Shown here piece after piece: positions 46,427 through 57,242 of a DNA stretch of 64,000 nucleotides (position 1 is its first letter; each line of letters starts with the position of its first letter). Made by a program: the position numbers and the translations under genes. Origin of the DNA: Lepraria neglecta (Eukaryota; Ascomycota; Lecanoromycetes; Lecanorales; Stereocaulaceae); the NCBI GenBank assembly GCA_033220425.1, contig CM065650.1, positions 930,001-994,000 of the forward strand, written 5' to 3'. The notes below the pieces were generated by a model. It was not told the DNA's origin, ran no database searches, and saw nothing but the letters and a program-made list of their open reading frames with translations.

Positions 46427-48374
46427 TCAGCAGGAGAAGCACCGATGGACAGGAACCTTGCACGGGTCCACCCCCAACGGGCCCTTTCCAGAAAGGGTCT
46501 GTGCCCGATTCCATAACGAAACACATTCGGGCGTGCGCAGACTATCGACCCAAGCGATATCTTTGAGCCACATCTCCATATCTGACCAGCTATTCATGCC
46601 CTCACGGTGCCAGGCTTCCGTTGACTTGGCTATACGCTCAGCGAAGAAGTCCTCCTCAGTACTGTTGAGGGATAGAATGCCTCCCATGAATAGCATCCAT
46701 GTTATAGTGCCACGCCGTAGTGGTCCACGATCTTCGATGATGCTGTCCTCTGTCTCCGGCGCGAGGTTGATCAGTTGTTCTTTGAGGTTTCGTAAGATCG
46801 CGCAGACGGGTTTGAAGTTGTGGAGGACGCATTTGACGAAGATGAGTGCTGAGAGGCGGCATGCTTCGAGTAGGTAGTCGAGGTTTCCCATTTCGGCTTT
46901 TGGTTTTCGGATCTTCATGGAGAGCAGGCGGTGTTCGAGAGTGGAGCGCTGTTTGCTAAAGGACATTAAATCGTTCATTGTGATGGAGCTGCCCCAGGTA
47001 CCCAATGAGTCGGCGAGGTAGCGCATGTTGTGAAATATGGTTGCCATTTCGGCACAGAGCTCGGTTGTGTTGTCTATGTATGCGCTGACCTGACCAAGAT
47101 TCGAGTATGGCAAGTCACCATTAATGACGAGGCAGCATGGCGTACGCGGAAAATGAGGAGGTGAGGCCATCATTGCGGAGGATATCAGATCTTGCCTGTA
47201 AAGTGGATTAATGGTTGGTTAGTTGGGATGGCTCAGAAATTGGTCTCGGATAGCGACTAACCACGATATGAACATATGAAGTACCCCGCTCCAGCCGAGT
47301 CCTTGCAAGCCACCTCTCATTTTCACCATTTGAGCTAGCGCGTCCATATGTATTCGGAGATCTTTGCAATTCCCATTCATACTCTGTGAGCATTCTTTTA
47401 GCTTTTTATGGGCCCTATCTATTAGCTAGTGGTGAGTAAGGTAGAGCATACCTCCATTGCTGCGAGCATCGCCACCGCTCCAATAGTAGTATTAGAAACC
47501 GTCTCTGCTGAGGACTGGAGTCTGGCATTGATGCCGCGAATTGTTTCCCCTTTATGAATAAGGGTTTTATGGTTGCTTTGCGTTCCTCGAAGAAGATCGA
47601 GATGGACAGCAGCGAAGTTGAGAGTGGCGAGGAAGAGAACAGGGTCTGTCATTGCATAAGGGACCCATACTTTTGTAAGAGGATTTTGGCCATTTCCAGG
47701 GTCGATTGGTAGACAGTTTTTGGTCATTACCGATACGACTATTGTGGCTAAGTATCAGTCGTGGAAAAGCAAAAGTGAGGCATATCGACTAAAGAGGAAA
47801 GCGCTCATCACTTACAGTGATTGAGGACGTAGCTATTATAGCGGGGACAACCGCCGATCGGATATGCATTGAAAGGGTCGTTCAAGCCATCCCCAAATAG
47901 CTTGCTAGAGCTCAATGCTAATTTTGGCCTCGCGATGAAAGGCTCGCCACAGTGTGTAAAAAGGAGGTAATCATGGTCTTGGTCGTCTCTTTCCGCTATT
48001 GATTCTGAACCTGGTAGCAATAATTGCTGTGCCTCTAGCAAGCTCATGTCCCAGTCTTCTGGCCACTCACTGCGAGCATTTTGAAGCTGCGAGAGCTGAC
48101 TGGGCTCTAGCTGCTCGGATGCATCGGGTGACAAGCGTGGACGATCCTTCTCTTGTGGCGGTGCCGTGCTGAGGCCCTTTTGCATATGAAAGTTGACTGC
48201 TTTCTGCTTCTGCTTTCGCCGGTAGCTACGCATGGCATTGGAGCGAACGAACTTCCGCAGATCCTCATCTTTGCCCTGCTTCGGTTCGCTTAGATTGATG
48301 AAGGTGAAAGTCGCTGGCTGCTTCTCCATCTTGGGGGCGGTACTTCGGGATTCGGCTTTGATATTTGCATGCAT
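46427..48374 (-). CDS. Fungal_trans_2 family regulator-like protein without Zn2Cys6 cluster
   Basis: Exons 48374-47816, 47747-47452, 47383-47262 and 47195-46427 (introns 68, 68 and 66 nt) add to 1746 nt, 581 residues. The start region (KQPATFTFINLSEPKQGKD, then FVRSNAMRSYRRKQKQK) is the standard opening of a large fungal family that has a basic segment but no Zn2Cys6 finger. Downstream are hallmarks of the Fungal_trans_2 acidic regulatory domain: DPFNAYPI, DPVLFLATLNFAAVHLD, IGAVAMLAAME, MDALAQMVKMRGGLQGLG, and a C-terminal helical part with WMLFMGGILS. Such proteins may act as transcriptional regulators or be relics of them; without a DNA-binding finger, DNA binding is unproven. Exon 3 was placed in the frame giving the RGGL motif, not in the longer overlapping frame. 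Confidence 0.84.
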
Positions 48375-49140
48375 TACGAGACTTATATAGCTATCGGGCC
48401 GCACCCTGCGGTCAAAACGCACGCATACTTGAGGTCAGATAGCACTTGGAGACTATTTGCTGGAAACTGCCAATCTAGAACCAGAGTTGAAGTTGTCAGA
48501 ATCAGCTCTCTTATAAACTTTTCTTGGATAAGGAACGAAGGTAACAGGACATCAGAAAATACGGGACTCTTTATGGCTGGATAGTAGTCCACCAGCGAAG
48601 CATTTCTCTGGTAGCACCCAGATTTTGGAAACGCCACTTGGTCATCAGTGATAGGGTTCTTGAGTCACGTTCTATCGTTAGCACTGATGTTTATTGATGG
48701 CTAGGCATGATAGGATGTTAATGAAGCCACGATACCGCTTGCATCTTGCCTGCAGGATTGTTGCTGACATCGATCATGCTGTCTGCAAGGCAAACGGCAG
48801 AGAACGTGCTAATATGGAAGCTAGTCCTGAAAGGGCTATTGCTCAGGCTTGGCAGGGTCTAGCATCGGTCACAATTTCTTTCTGCTCTCTTCAACATGTT
48901 TGATGCTGTCAGATTATGAGTACCCTAGCACGGTACCAAATTGAGTATCAGCAGCTTTGTCATTATCGGATCTCGCCAGGCTCCGGGTTGTCTCTTATGG
49001 CGGGCCTGCTCATGGGCACACCATCCCTGAAATTTTCCTTGAGAATATCTACGCGATTCATCTGATATTGAGTCACCGAGCTACTGAATCTGACAAACGT
49101 TGGATAATTTACGACCCCTAGAATGGCCCAGCTTCAATCA
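48375..49140. other. Intergenic region, accessory block
   Basis: Upstream of the Fungal_trans_2 gene and downstream of the next minus-strand gene. Short frames only; nothing recognisable. Confidence 0.4.
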
Positions 49141-50473
49141 TCATGAAGGATAGTACGCTTTGTAGACTTGCAGACCGCCTTCGACACATGTGATCAAGCC
49201 AAAGAGGAGCGTTAGAGCTAGGGCCGCTGCTGCCAGCAAGAATGGATATCGCTGCACACCCTTTCTCCTATCGTACCACCATTGAGACCATGTAGCTGGC
49301 TCGGCCTCGTCGAATACTTGCTTCAGGACAACAAGGCGATCGCGCCAGAATTTGAACTGATCAATGTGCCGGTCTTCGGCTCTTAATTGGCCACATCGGA
49401 TGGCGTTGAAATCGATGTTCGTCGAAGATACAGCACGTTTAAACCACGCCCTCGTGTCTTTGTCTTGCTGTGGGAAGAGCAGTGCCAGCGTTCGCAATGT
49501 TTCCTCTATCAAACCCGCAGGATACATGGAGCTAAAAAGACCATTAGCCACCGTCCAGGGAGTAAGATCTATATACGATGGTGGGTCACCTGGTCTGTAC
49601 AAATTCCAGGAAAGTTGCATGATGGAATATTGCCACTTGTGTATCATGCTCTAACATCCGTAGATGATCCGCCAGATTGTCAGTCCAGACAATTTTGATC
49701 CATGCGATTCGACGCAGATTCCTAGCAATGAATATCTTTTCAAGCTTCACGTGCTCGCGATCGAGTGCTTGGGGATGGTCGAAATGGCTCGAGATAAATG
49801 TTCGCAGTGAGCATCGCTCCCATTTCAATTCTTTATGTCCAGAGAAGCCATAATGAATTGGACCGATTCTTAACATCAGGAGCAACCGAGCTGCAAGATC
49901 TATCGACCCCTGGATTCGTCCATCATCATCATCATTTTCCATTTCCTCATCGGTCTGGGGCCCGAGTCGTCGTTTTACTTCATCTCTAGGGAGTCCCTCC
50001 TTGAGCATGTCCGTAATACGTGTGATTTCGCGATGTGTTTGGACGGAGACATATCGTCCAAGGTCGTGTAGTGCAAGATCACTCTGTGCCGTATAATACC
50101 TAAAGTACGGATCTAGTGCACTGGTCTCATGGGGATCGATTGCTTGGTCCCAGAATCTTGATGCAATCTGAAGCTTGACGTCGAAGCTTATTGGGACTGC
50201 CTGAAGGGGAATTTCCAGAATATTACTTTGGACAACCATAGCTCTAGGACGAGGCTGACACGTGATCTGCTGGTGATCGTAGGGACGAAGATGAGGAGCC
50301 TTCCTATTACAACTTGCTGTGGTCGTAACGATTCTGCACAAGTTCATTGATTTTGCTGGTCCTTCTGGGGATAGATCATGTTGCTGAAGAGCCTGGAATT
50401 CAGCCTCTCCTGGCACGTGATTAGCCCCCCACTCCCAGTTTCTTCTCCTGCAGGGCGTCGATCGCGACCGCAA
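49141..50473 (-). CDS. Fungal orphan-family protein with C-terminal membrane anchor
   Basis: Two exons, about 50473-49590 and 49531-49141, with a 58-nt intron carrying a GCTAATG branch site, join in phase (1275 nt, 424 residues). I recognise the pattern of an uncharacterised family common in accessory regions of filamentous ascomycetes: AARLLLMLRIG, a LRRIAWIKIVWTDNLADHL core, FHHATFLEF, EETLRTLALLFPQQD, FWRDRLVVLKQVFDEAEP and WWYDRRKGVQRY, ending with one hydrophobic span (about residues 385-410). No catalytic motif is seen and no function is known to me. The true start is uncertain because the first 60 residues are low in similarity-like features; a later in-frame Met is possible. It is divergent from the protease-like gene at 50.7 kb, 236 bp away. 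Confidence 0.72.
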
Positions 50474-50709
50474 ATTCTGTGCTTGATTGGATCTCGATGC
50501 TTGACGGCCCGCAGTTCAAGCGCGCAACATTAATAGAACAGTTTCAGCTGCTTTTGCCTTTCATGCTCTTTTTCGGTCTTTAAAATGGAAAACCGTGGGA
50601 AAGTTTTACCCTCCATCCTTTTGTGCTCACGTCTTTGTGAGGACGAACGTTCCTATCAACTGAGGTGGGCTATGTCACTCAGTCACTATATGGTTCTTCG
50701 CACGATGCT

Positions 50710-52278
50710 ATGACCGACAGGCGCGTTGGCCACCGGCTAGGAGTCCGTGGTTTGAATGCCATATTCAAAGGCGAGTGTAAGTGGCCCGAAGCCGAAGCTT
50801 CTGCTGGGAATCACCTTCAGGTTATGGGCCGTCAGAACTGCTGGGAAGCAGTAGGTCCAGCTCGAGACAAATTCACGCATCTAGCAGAGGAGATCAAGGA
50901 ATATCTTATGAAATTCAGTGATTCGGTTTCCAGCACTGTCACCTGGTCGCTGTACATGACTGGGCGGACTAAAGAATCCTCCCACCCTACTGTCGTGTTC
51001 TGCAGTAGCGATAATGAAGCCAGACGAATCGTGAGGAAGTCTATCAAGTCTAGCGGCATTCTGAAGCGATACCCGGGTTTCGTCACAATGGACTGCAATC
51101 GGCCGCCTGAATCCCAAAGCATTGCATCAATGACTGTGGAAAAAACGGATCTGGATACTCCACTCACAGGTCCACTAAAAACCATTGTCTTATACTCATC
51201 ATCTAGCGGCGCATTGGGGGCGAGGCTCCTCATCTCTGAATATGGAAACTTTTCGCAGATGCCAAAAATGGCAACAGGCGGCGGTGCTCTTGAGTGGAGG
51301 GGAAGATACTTCTTAATGACAGTTGCTCACGCTTTCGGGGGTAGCAACGAGCCCGCTTTCCCGGAACTAAACAACGTCACCAATTTCGAATTCGATCTCG
51401 ACGGCATGAGTGGTTCGGATGAAGATGATGATACATCCGTAGCTATGACGAGTAGAGGCAGCATAAGTCCGGAAGGAAGCATCTCAGATACCATCACAAA
51501 TTCCAACACAGTAGTGCCAATGCAGTCTTTTGACCTAAAAGTATCGCAGCTTTCTGCGAGCCTTGCTTCCTCAGGGCTTGAACACTTGGAGATCTCTGAC
51601 ACCTTACCGATTGCATCGAAGGCGAAAGGATATTATGGGCCAGCATCAGCAACAGCAGCGAAGGCAAATTATTGCTCAAGCGTCCAGCCTCGCACATCCT
51701 TCTCTTGGGACCATTCGCCAACCATGCAACCTTTGAACGATGTCGATCTTTCCGAAAGTACGTTCACATCGTCCGAAGACGGTCCTCACCCTTCACTAGA
51801 TTATATTCTAGTAGAAGTCATAGGCTGGAAGCTCGGAATGACTGACAGAATACCCCCAACCGACGGAGTCATGGCTCATGAAATCTTTCTGAAGCGGTTG
51901 TTTCGTGGAGCCCCAGTCTCTCGCGAGGTCATAGTGATTACAGCATCCAAGGGTGTTATGAAGGGCCACTTGTCAGGGACACCCTCCTTTATGCAACTAC
52001 CGCATTCCACAAACCAACAGGAATTATGGACGGTGATGTTAGAAGGGAATCTCGAGAAAGGAGATTGTGGATCTTGGGTCATTGACGCCACAAACGGATC
52101 TATCTATGCGCATATCATTGCAGGAAGTCGAGGCTCTGGATTTACATATGCCGTCCCTCTATGGCAGATTTCCAACGATATCCATAGACAATTTGAAGGG
52201 AATTGGAAGCTAGCGAAAGCTAAGAACATATTCAGAGAGAAGAGCCAGCTCAAACCTCTTCTAGGCCCAAACCACTGA
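50710..52278 (+). CDS. Trypsin-fold serine protease-like fungal protein
   Basis: An intronless frame of 522 residues from the first in-frame ATG at 50710. The N-terminal part (about 30-150) has the conserved blocks CWEAVGPARDKF, WSLYMTGRT, IVFC-like VVFCSSDNEARR and SGILKRYPGF. The second part carries three spaced motifs that fit a chymotrypsin-type triad: His207 in TVAHAF, Asp364 in SLDYILVEV and Ser455 in GDCGSWVID, followed by HIIAGSRGSGFTYAVPL, a typical end of the fold. A Ser/Asp-rich insertion (about 235-300) separates the His and Asp. The family is widespread in filamentous fungi but uncharacterised to my knowledge. Directly behind it on the same strand lies a decayed protein kinase. 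Protease activity is inferred from motifs only. Confidence 0.78.
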   Translation: MTDRRVGHRLGVRGLNAIFKGECKWPEAEASAGNHLQVMGRQNCWEAVGPARDKFTHLAEEIKEYLMKFSDSVSSTVTWSLYMTGRTKESSHPTVVFCSSDNEARRIVRKSIKSSGILKRYPGFVTMDCNRPPESQSIASMTVEKTDLDTPLTGPLKTIVLYSSSSGALGARLLISEYGNFSQMPKMATGGGALEWRGRYFLMTVAHAFGGSNEPAFPELNNVTNFEFDLDGMSGSDEDDDTSVAMTSRGSISPEGSISDTITNSNTVVPMQSFDLKVSQLSASLASSGLEHLEISDTLPIASKAKGYYGPASATAAKANYCSSVQPRTSFSWDHSPTMQPLNDVDLSESTFTSSEDGPHPSLDYILVEVIGWKLGMTDRIPPTDGVMAHEIFLKRLFRGAPVSREVIVITASKGVMKGHLSGTPSFMQLPHSTNQQELWTVMLEGNLEKGDCGSWVIDATNGSIYAHIIAGSRGSGFTYAVPLWQISNDIHRQFEGNWKLAKAKNIFREKSQLKPLLGPNH

Positions 52279-52332
52279 GGTCATAGCTCTGATACTGGTC
52301 AAATACGAAGACCAGTCCCCAAAAACTCCCAC

Positions 52333-54735
52333 GTGCGCGGCGCTCTTAGACTATCGATTGACACACGACCTGGCACCATATCCTTTGCCAGCCAGCAGAC
52401 TGTCTATCAGTTGACTATTCAGGAGTTCCTGGAAAGTCTCAGTAAATCATGCGTTCTAGGTATACGCGGTAGCAGCCTAGAAGTTATGTATCCGTTTATA
52501 CCAATCTCCGTGCTCGAGTCAGAATTATCAAAGCCTTACAAGCTAGAGGCTCTTTTGAAGGCCGCTTTCTTAACGGACCAGATCCCCGTCAAAGTGAAGA
52601 GAATACGCTTGCACTGTCTCAGAATCTTCAGTATCCTTCTCAAGATCGGCCGCGGGTCTGACGTTCAGCTTTTCTCCCGCTAGAGAACCAAGGGTGAACA
52701 GGATCTCCCGTTCCTCTTGGCAGATTCAAGCTTCCCTTGTGACGCAGAGGATGCCTCGTTCTTCAATTTGTTCGATCGTGAACAGTGGGCTTTCTGCGCA
52801 CCGACCTTCCAACGACAACAGGATTTGTGGTTCGAATCTGATCGCGTTCACCAATCACATCTGCTGAGCGGTTGAGTGATGACGACAGTGCGGCACATTA
52901 TCGAATAGAGCTTCACAAAGCGCACGATCGATTGTTGGGTAACCCCAAAATTTGGTAAGTCTGACGATGCGAGCCTCGCCCGGCGCAGTGCTGAAGTCTG
53001 CCGAACAGGATCCAAAATATTTACACGACAAAAAGTATTTCCTCAAAAAATTCTGCACCAGCGATGCTAAAACTTACTATGAGAACGATATCGCGGCGCT
53101 GGAAATGTTGAAGCGTACAGAAGGAGCGGCCTCCGCCTTTGTCAACTACTATGGCAGCTTCAGGCTCAACGGAACCTATAATGTGCTACTAGAATATGCT
53201 GATGGCGGAACCCTGGACGACTACTATCAGTTCATGGATCCACCAACTGCTGTATCTGAAGCCATTGACTTCTGGCTTGAGATGCTGAAGCTCTCAAAGG
53301 CAATAAAGATTGCTCATGAGATTGAGGATAGGTTCTTTCAAAGACGGTCTCAATGGCCAGACTTTCAAGGGTTAGCAGTCCCAAACCAGCAGAATAACAA
53401 TGTGCTAATGAGCGTAGCTTCCGTCATGATCTCAAACCTTCTGAGATCGTGGTTTTGAGTGAAGGTGATCGCCCCGGCTATGGTTAGCACTTGAAACTTG
53501 CAAGTCTTGGCTTGAAGCACTCAGACCAAAATACATCGCGATCTGAATTCACGGATGCCCATAGCCATATCGACAACACTTATGGTATACAGACCATCAA
53601 AACCTGCTAGACCGCAATTGCTAATTCGTCCTTAGGGGCTCCAGAATACTTCAACGCCCGAAATGCCAAACAGATGGTAAAAACCCAACCCGGACAAAAA
53701 GCCTACGTCTGGTCCCTAGGCTGTATATTCAGCGAAGCAGCTGTCTGGGTCGCAAAGGGAAAGGCAGGCCTATCCAGATACCGGCAACTACGCAGGAAAT
53801 CCTGCCAAATATTCGGACTTGGAGACTAGGACTGCTTTCATAACGGTAGAGAGGTCCATCCTTTGGTTCGCAATCATCATGACGAAATGCTTAAAGAGGA
53901 CGGTTTGGATCCTTTGACACGGAGAGTCTTGGGAAGCAACGTTCTCTATAACATTCTGGCGAGCTCGGAAAAGCGGCCGAGTGGTGAAGCGGTGTTCGTG
54001 CGGATGTAAAAGCTCGTTGGGGAAGCTGAACCAGATGTTGAAGAGTTTGGGAAGCTTTTATATCACTTGGAACAGCCTTCTGATGAAAACATGTCCATAA
54101 CTAAAGACGAAACGCCAGAGCACTCTCCAGCATCGCCAGCTAAGAGCGCACCGATCCCTTGGACTGACAAGCTTTCGGTGAGCAAGGCATACGCTCAAGC
54201 CGCACGAGACTCTGAAAATGACTATGATCGAAGCGAAGTGGCCGTTGAAATGTTTTTGAGACGAAAGATTCGGCAATCCAATTTTTCTGATCAAGGTTCA
54301 TGCTGCTCACCTATGCTCCTTTTGACTGTTGGCTAATACATCGACGCTGCAGTACTACAGCGCCGAACGACTGTTCCGCATTCCAAAACCTTTGACGGCG
54401 GTTAGTATTTCGTTTTTGATGGAACGCTGATTGAAAGATTGCATACTTACGAGATATAGTCAATGACGATATTCGTCGAGCGAAGAGCGTGAAAAAATGA
54501 CGGAGATGGTCTCCCGGAAGGCCATCTCTATCGCCTTTTCCTAAAGGAAGGAATCTTGCATATACGAACACCCCGCAGATTACCGCAGAAATGAGCTTTG
54601 TGTCTAAGTGCAAGGATGAAATCAGAGCCGAGACTGTGCGTGCGTTTGAGTATTGGGTTAGCAAGATTCAGGACCATTTTGCAGGAATGCGGAGCGGAGA
54701 GAAGAAAGGTAGAGGTTCAATCCGCCGACGATGAC
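52333..54735 (+). pseudogene. Decayed accessory protein kinase gene
   Basis: Blocks in order: an N-terminal region common in fungal accessory kinases (TIQEFLESL, RIFSILLKIG, then after a TAG, FNLFDREQWAFCAPTF), an N-lobe (YFLKKFCTSDAKTYYENDI, VNYYGSFRLNGTYNVLLEYADGGTLDDYY), a C-lobe with GAPEYFNARNAK and VWSLGCIFSEAAVWV, and a tail with SEKRPSGEAVF. Several stops (for example near 52681, 53458, 53828 and 54007) and frame changes break it. The catalytic loop that should lie around 53340-53400 (H-x-D-x-K-P-x-N) cannot be found, so the enzyme core is lost. The tail continues to about 54735 with an EIRAETVRAFEYWVSKIQ block. Introns could explain some but not all breaks. Confidence 0.75.
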
Positions 54736-55119
54736 TACGAGGCTGACTTGACATGTCAAAGACACAGGTATAATATGACTGCTAACGTGTACAACGTATG
54801 TGGCAATACAGACAAGTTTTGGAGACTATCATTATTGATCATCTCCATCATATCTCCTAGCAAGCATGAATGAAACAGCGATTTTCAGCTTTGTTCTCGC
54901 ATTAGAAAAAAAGCTAGCGTCCTGTGCTCTACAGTATTAGCATGCTCCAACATCATAGCTCGTACAGATCGTAAAGCATTAGTCCCGGCTTGAGAGGCAT
55001 CATCCGTAAGCTCAGAAATACACCACCAATACCGTATGTCCATCTCTCCAAGCGCCGCTGCTCAGTCCCTATTTGAGAAAGCCCCATATAAATGCAAAGC
55101 ATACCAAAAAGCCACGTCC

Positions 55120-57242
55120 TCAAGCCTCCACATTTTCTAACTTCGCCTGCATATCCCACCCCCTTTTCACAGCCCCCGCAATCCCACTCAGCAGCTCCTC
55201 GAGCTCTCTAGCCTTCTTCGACTTAACTGCTTCTTCCTTTCTCTGCTTCACCACCTCCCTCTCTCCTCCCAGTTCTTTGATTTTCTTCCTCAGTGCCCTT
55301 CCTTCTTTCATAGCAGCCCTCACTTGTGTATTGAGCGAAGTATTCGTATTCACTACCCTCGTCAACTGTAACATTCTCTTCTCCAGCTCCTCACCATACA
55401 TCTCCACAGTCTTCCTCTTCCTCTTCCACTCCCCTCTCCTCGCAGGGTCTTCGTCAGCTTTCTCAGCTAGCGAGGTGGCAGTCTTGCTGATCATTTCGCG
55501 GCAAATTTGGGAGAGGACGTCTGCCGTATTGATTGTTTTGGTTGTTGGGGCAGGTGCGGCGGTCGTGAGGGGGTCATCGAAGACGTCGGAGTTGGAGGTG
55601 GTGGAGGCGGGGGATGGGGCGCCGTAGATTGTTATTGGGATGGAGTTCTTGGGTGGGGCGCGGAACTTGGGGAATGTGGCTCTTGTAGGTTTGGAGGGTT
55701 TTTTGGAATTTTGGGTTCGAGGTTGAGGGGCTTTTGTGAACGTTGCTGGTTTACTTGATGGAGGGCTAATGGTTTTCCCAGACTGGCCACGCCTGCTCGC
55801 GGGTTCGGTGGCTTCTGGCTCAGCCTCCTCGGCATCTAGGTCGTCCTCGTCTTCATTTTGAGTTTCCTCTTCGACTGGTTCAGATGATCGTTTAGTTTTG
55901 CGACTAGTACGGGAAGACTTGGTTAAAGCTGCCTGTTTAGACTTGACCTGTGCAGGCGGCTTCGCAGGAGGCCCTTTGTTGCTTGCTGCTTTGGCCGGAG
56001 TACCCAAGTTTGTAGATTTCCGCTTGGGTCTTTGCTGGCCAATCGACTTTCGCTTCTTTCTCTTAGCTTTGGGCTTGTCTTGAAGCTCTGCGTTCTCCAG
56101 TGTAGGATTTTGTTCTCCCATGGCAGCACCAGCTAAGTCTCCCTCGATCTCATCATATCTGTCCAGTGTCGGTGACGCCTCCGGCTCCTGGTTTGCGATA
56201 GGCCTTCCTCCTTTGGGCTTCCGAACTTGTGGTTCTTTTGCAGGACCGGGCTTATCACGCTTCCTTGGCTGAGCAGCCACAGTTTCTCTCTTCCTTTTGC
56301 TAGACTTCTGTTTTGCCTCCCCTGTCGCCAGCTTTGGACTTTGCCCAGCATCATCTTCCACATTTGAGGTCCCGCCCATTCCAAGTCGCTGCGACTGCTC
56401 GGCCTCTTCGAGAGACGCAACGACATCCTCCGTTTCCTGCTGTAGTTGTTTACTCGGAGAATCCAAGTGCTCTACTGGCAGAACAGGTTTGGACCTTGGC
56501 GCCTTCTTTTGCGGTTGGCGTGTAGCCTGTATAGGACTCTCGATCTTCTTTGGCTTGGCCTTCATAGACTGCTGCCCGATAGACTTGCGCTTCTTCCGCT
56601 TCTTTACCCCACTGCTGGGTTGTGTACTTAAGTCTTGCTCAGCAGGCTGTGAGTCTGTAACCTGTACTTCCGGTTCTTCCTGAATCGTAGATGCCTTCGC
56701 TGGCTTTGCAGCCCGGCTGAGCTTCCTCTTATTCGGAGCAACACCTTCTCCGTCATCCTGCGTAGCTTGAGCCTCTGGCAAGTCTTTAGCTACCTCTTCC
56801 TCTACAATCGCTGCCTTCGCAGCTTGTCCACGTTTCTTGGTAGCTCCTGTAGCAGGCGTTCGCCGTGAAGAGCGCTGTGGCAGCAAGTCGTCTGAAGCAG
56901 GCGTCCGTCTCGTAGACCTCTGTGGTAGCAGCTCATCTGGTGCAGGAGTCTGGCGCGTGGACCGTTGAGGGATAAGCTCTGGCTGTGAGGTCTTGCGCGA
57001 CCGTCCCGAATTTCGGGGTTGGAGCGGGGAATTCTCCTGACCGGGGAGGACGAGATCAAAGCCAATGTTCTTAATTTGACGCGTGCTATTATAGAAATTT
57101 AGTGAATGTAGAGTTGGGAGGGGATTTGGGGGGAGCTCACGCAGCTCCTCGCTGGCGCATTAGCAGGCGCTCTTCTCTTTCTACGACGTGATCAGCAAAC
57201 ACAGCTTGAGTGGATACCCATCTTGGACTTACTGGGAGCCAT
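55120..57242 (-). CDS. ame1: Inner kinetochore subunit AME1 (CENP-U)
   Basis: Exons 57242-57233 (10 nt), 57180-57141 (40 nt) and 57085-55120 join in phase to 671 residues. The two tiny exons build MAPKREERLLMRQRGAATRQ, which resembles the conserved Arg-rich Ame1 N-terminus that contacts the Mtw1/MIND complex. Residues 52-100 are three tandem copies of a unit like LLPQRSTRRTPASDD. A long Lys/Arg/Pro-rich middle follows with two copies of KRKKRKSIGQQ. The C-terminal part, TINTADVLSQICREMISKT to ELEKRMLQLTRVVN and a long coiled coil, is the AME1/CENP-U core that pairs with Okp1/CENP-Q. The protein links centromeric chromatin to the outer kinetochore. The family call rests on the C-terminal coiled-coil block and N-terminus. 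Confidence 0.83.
56847..56985 (-). repeat. Three tandem 48-nt (16-residue) units in AME1
   Basis: The units code PELIPQRSTRQTPAPD, ELLPQRSTRRTPASD and DLLPQRSSRRTPATG. The units differ mainly by synonymous or conservative changes. Confidence 0.85.

Noticed and set aside
47208-47393. Longer alternative frame for exon 3 of the Fungal_trans_2 gene.
   Set aside because: The other frame gives the conserved MVKMRGGL motif and fits both splice phases.
53344-53460. Possible kinase catalytic loop in the kinase relic.
   Set aside because: No H-x-D or K-P-x-N pattern in any plus-strand frame, so not annotated as an active kinase.
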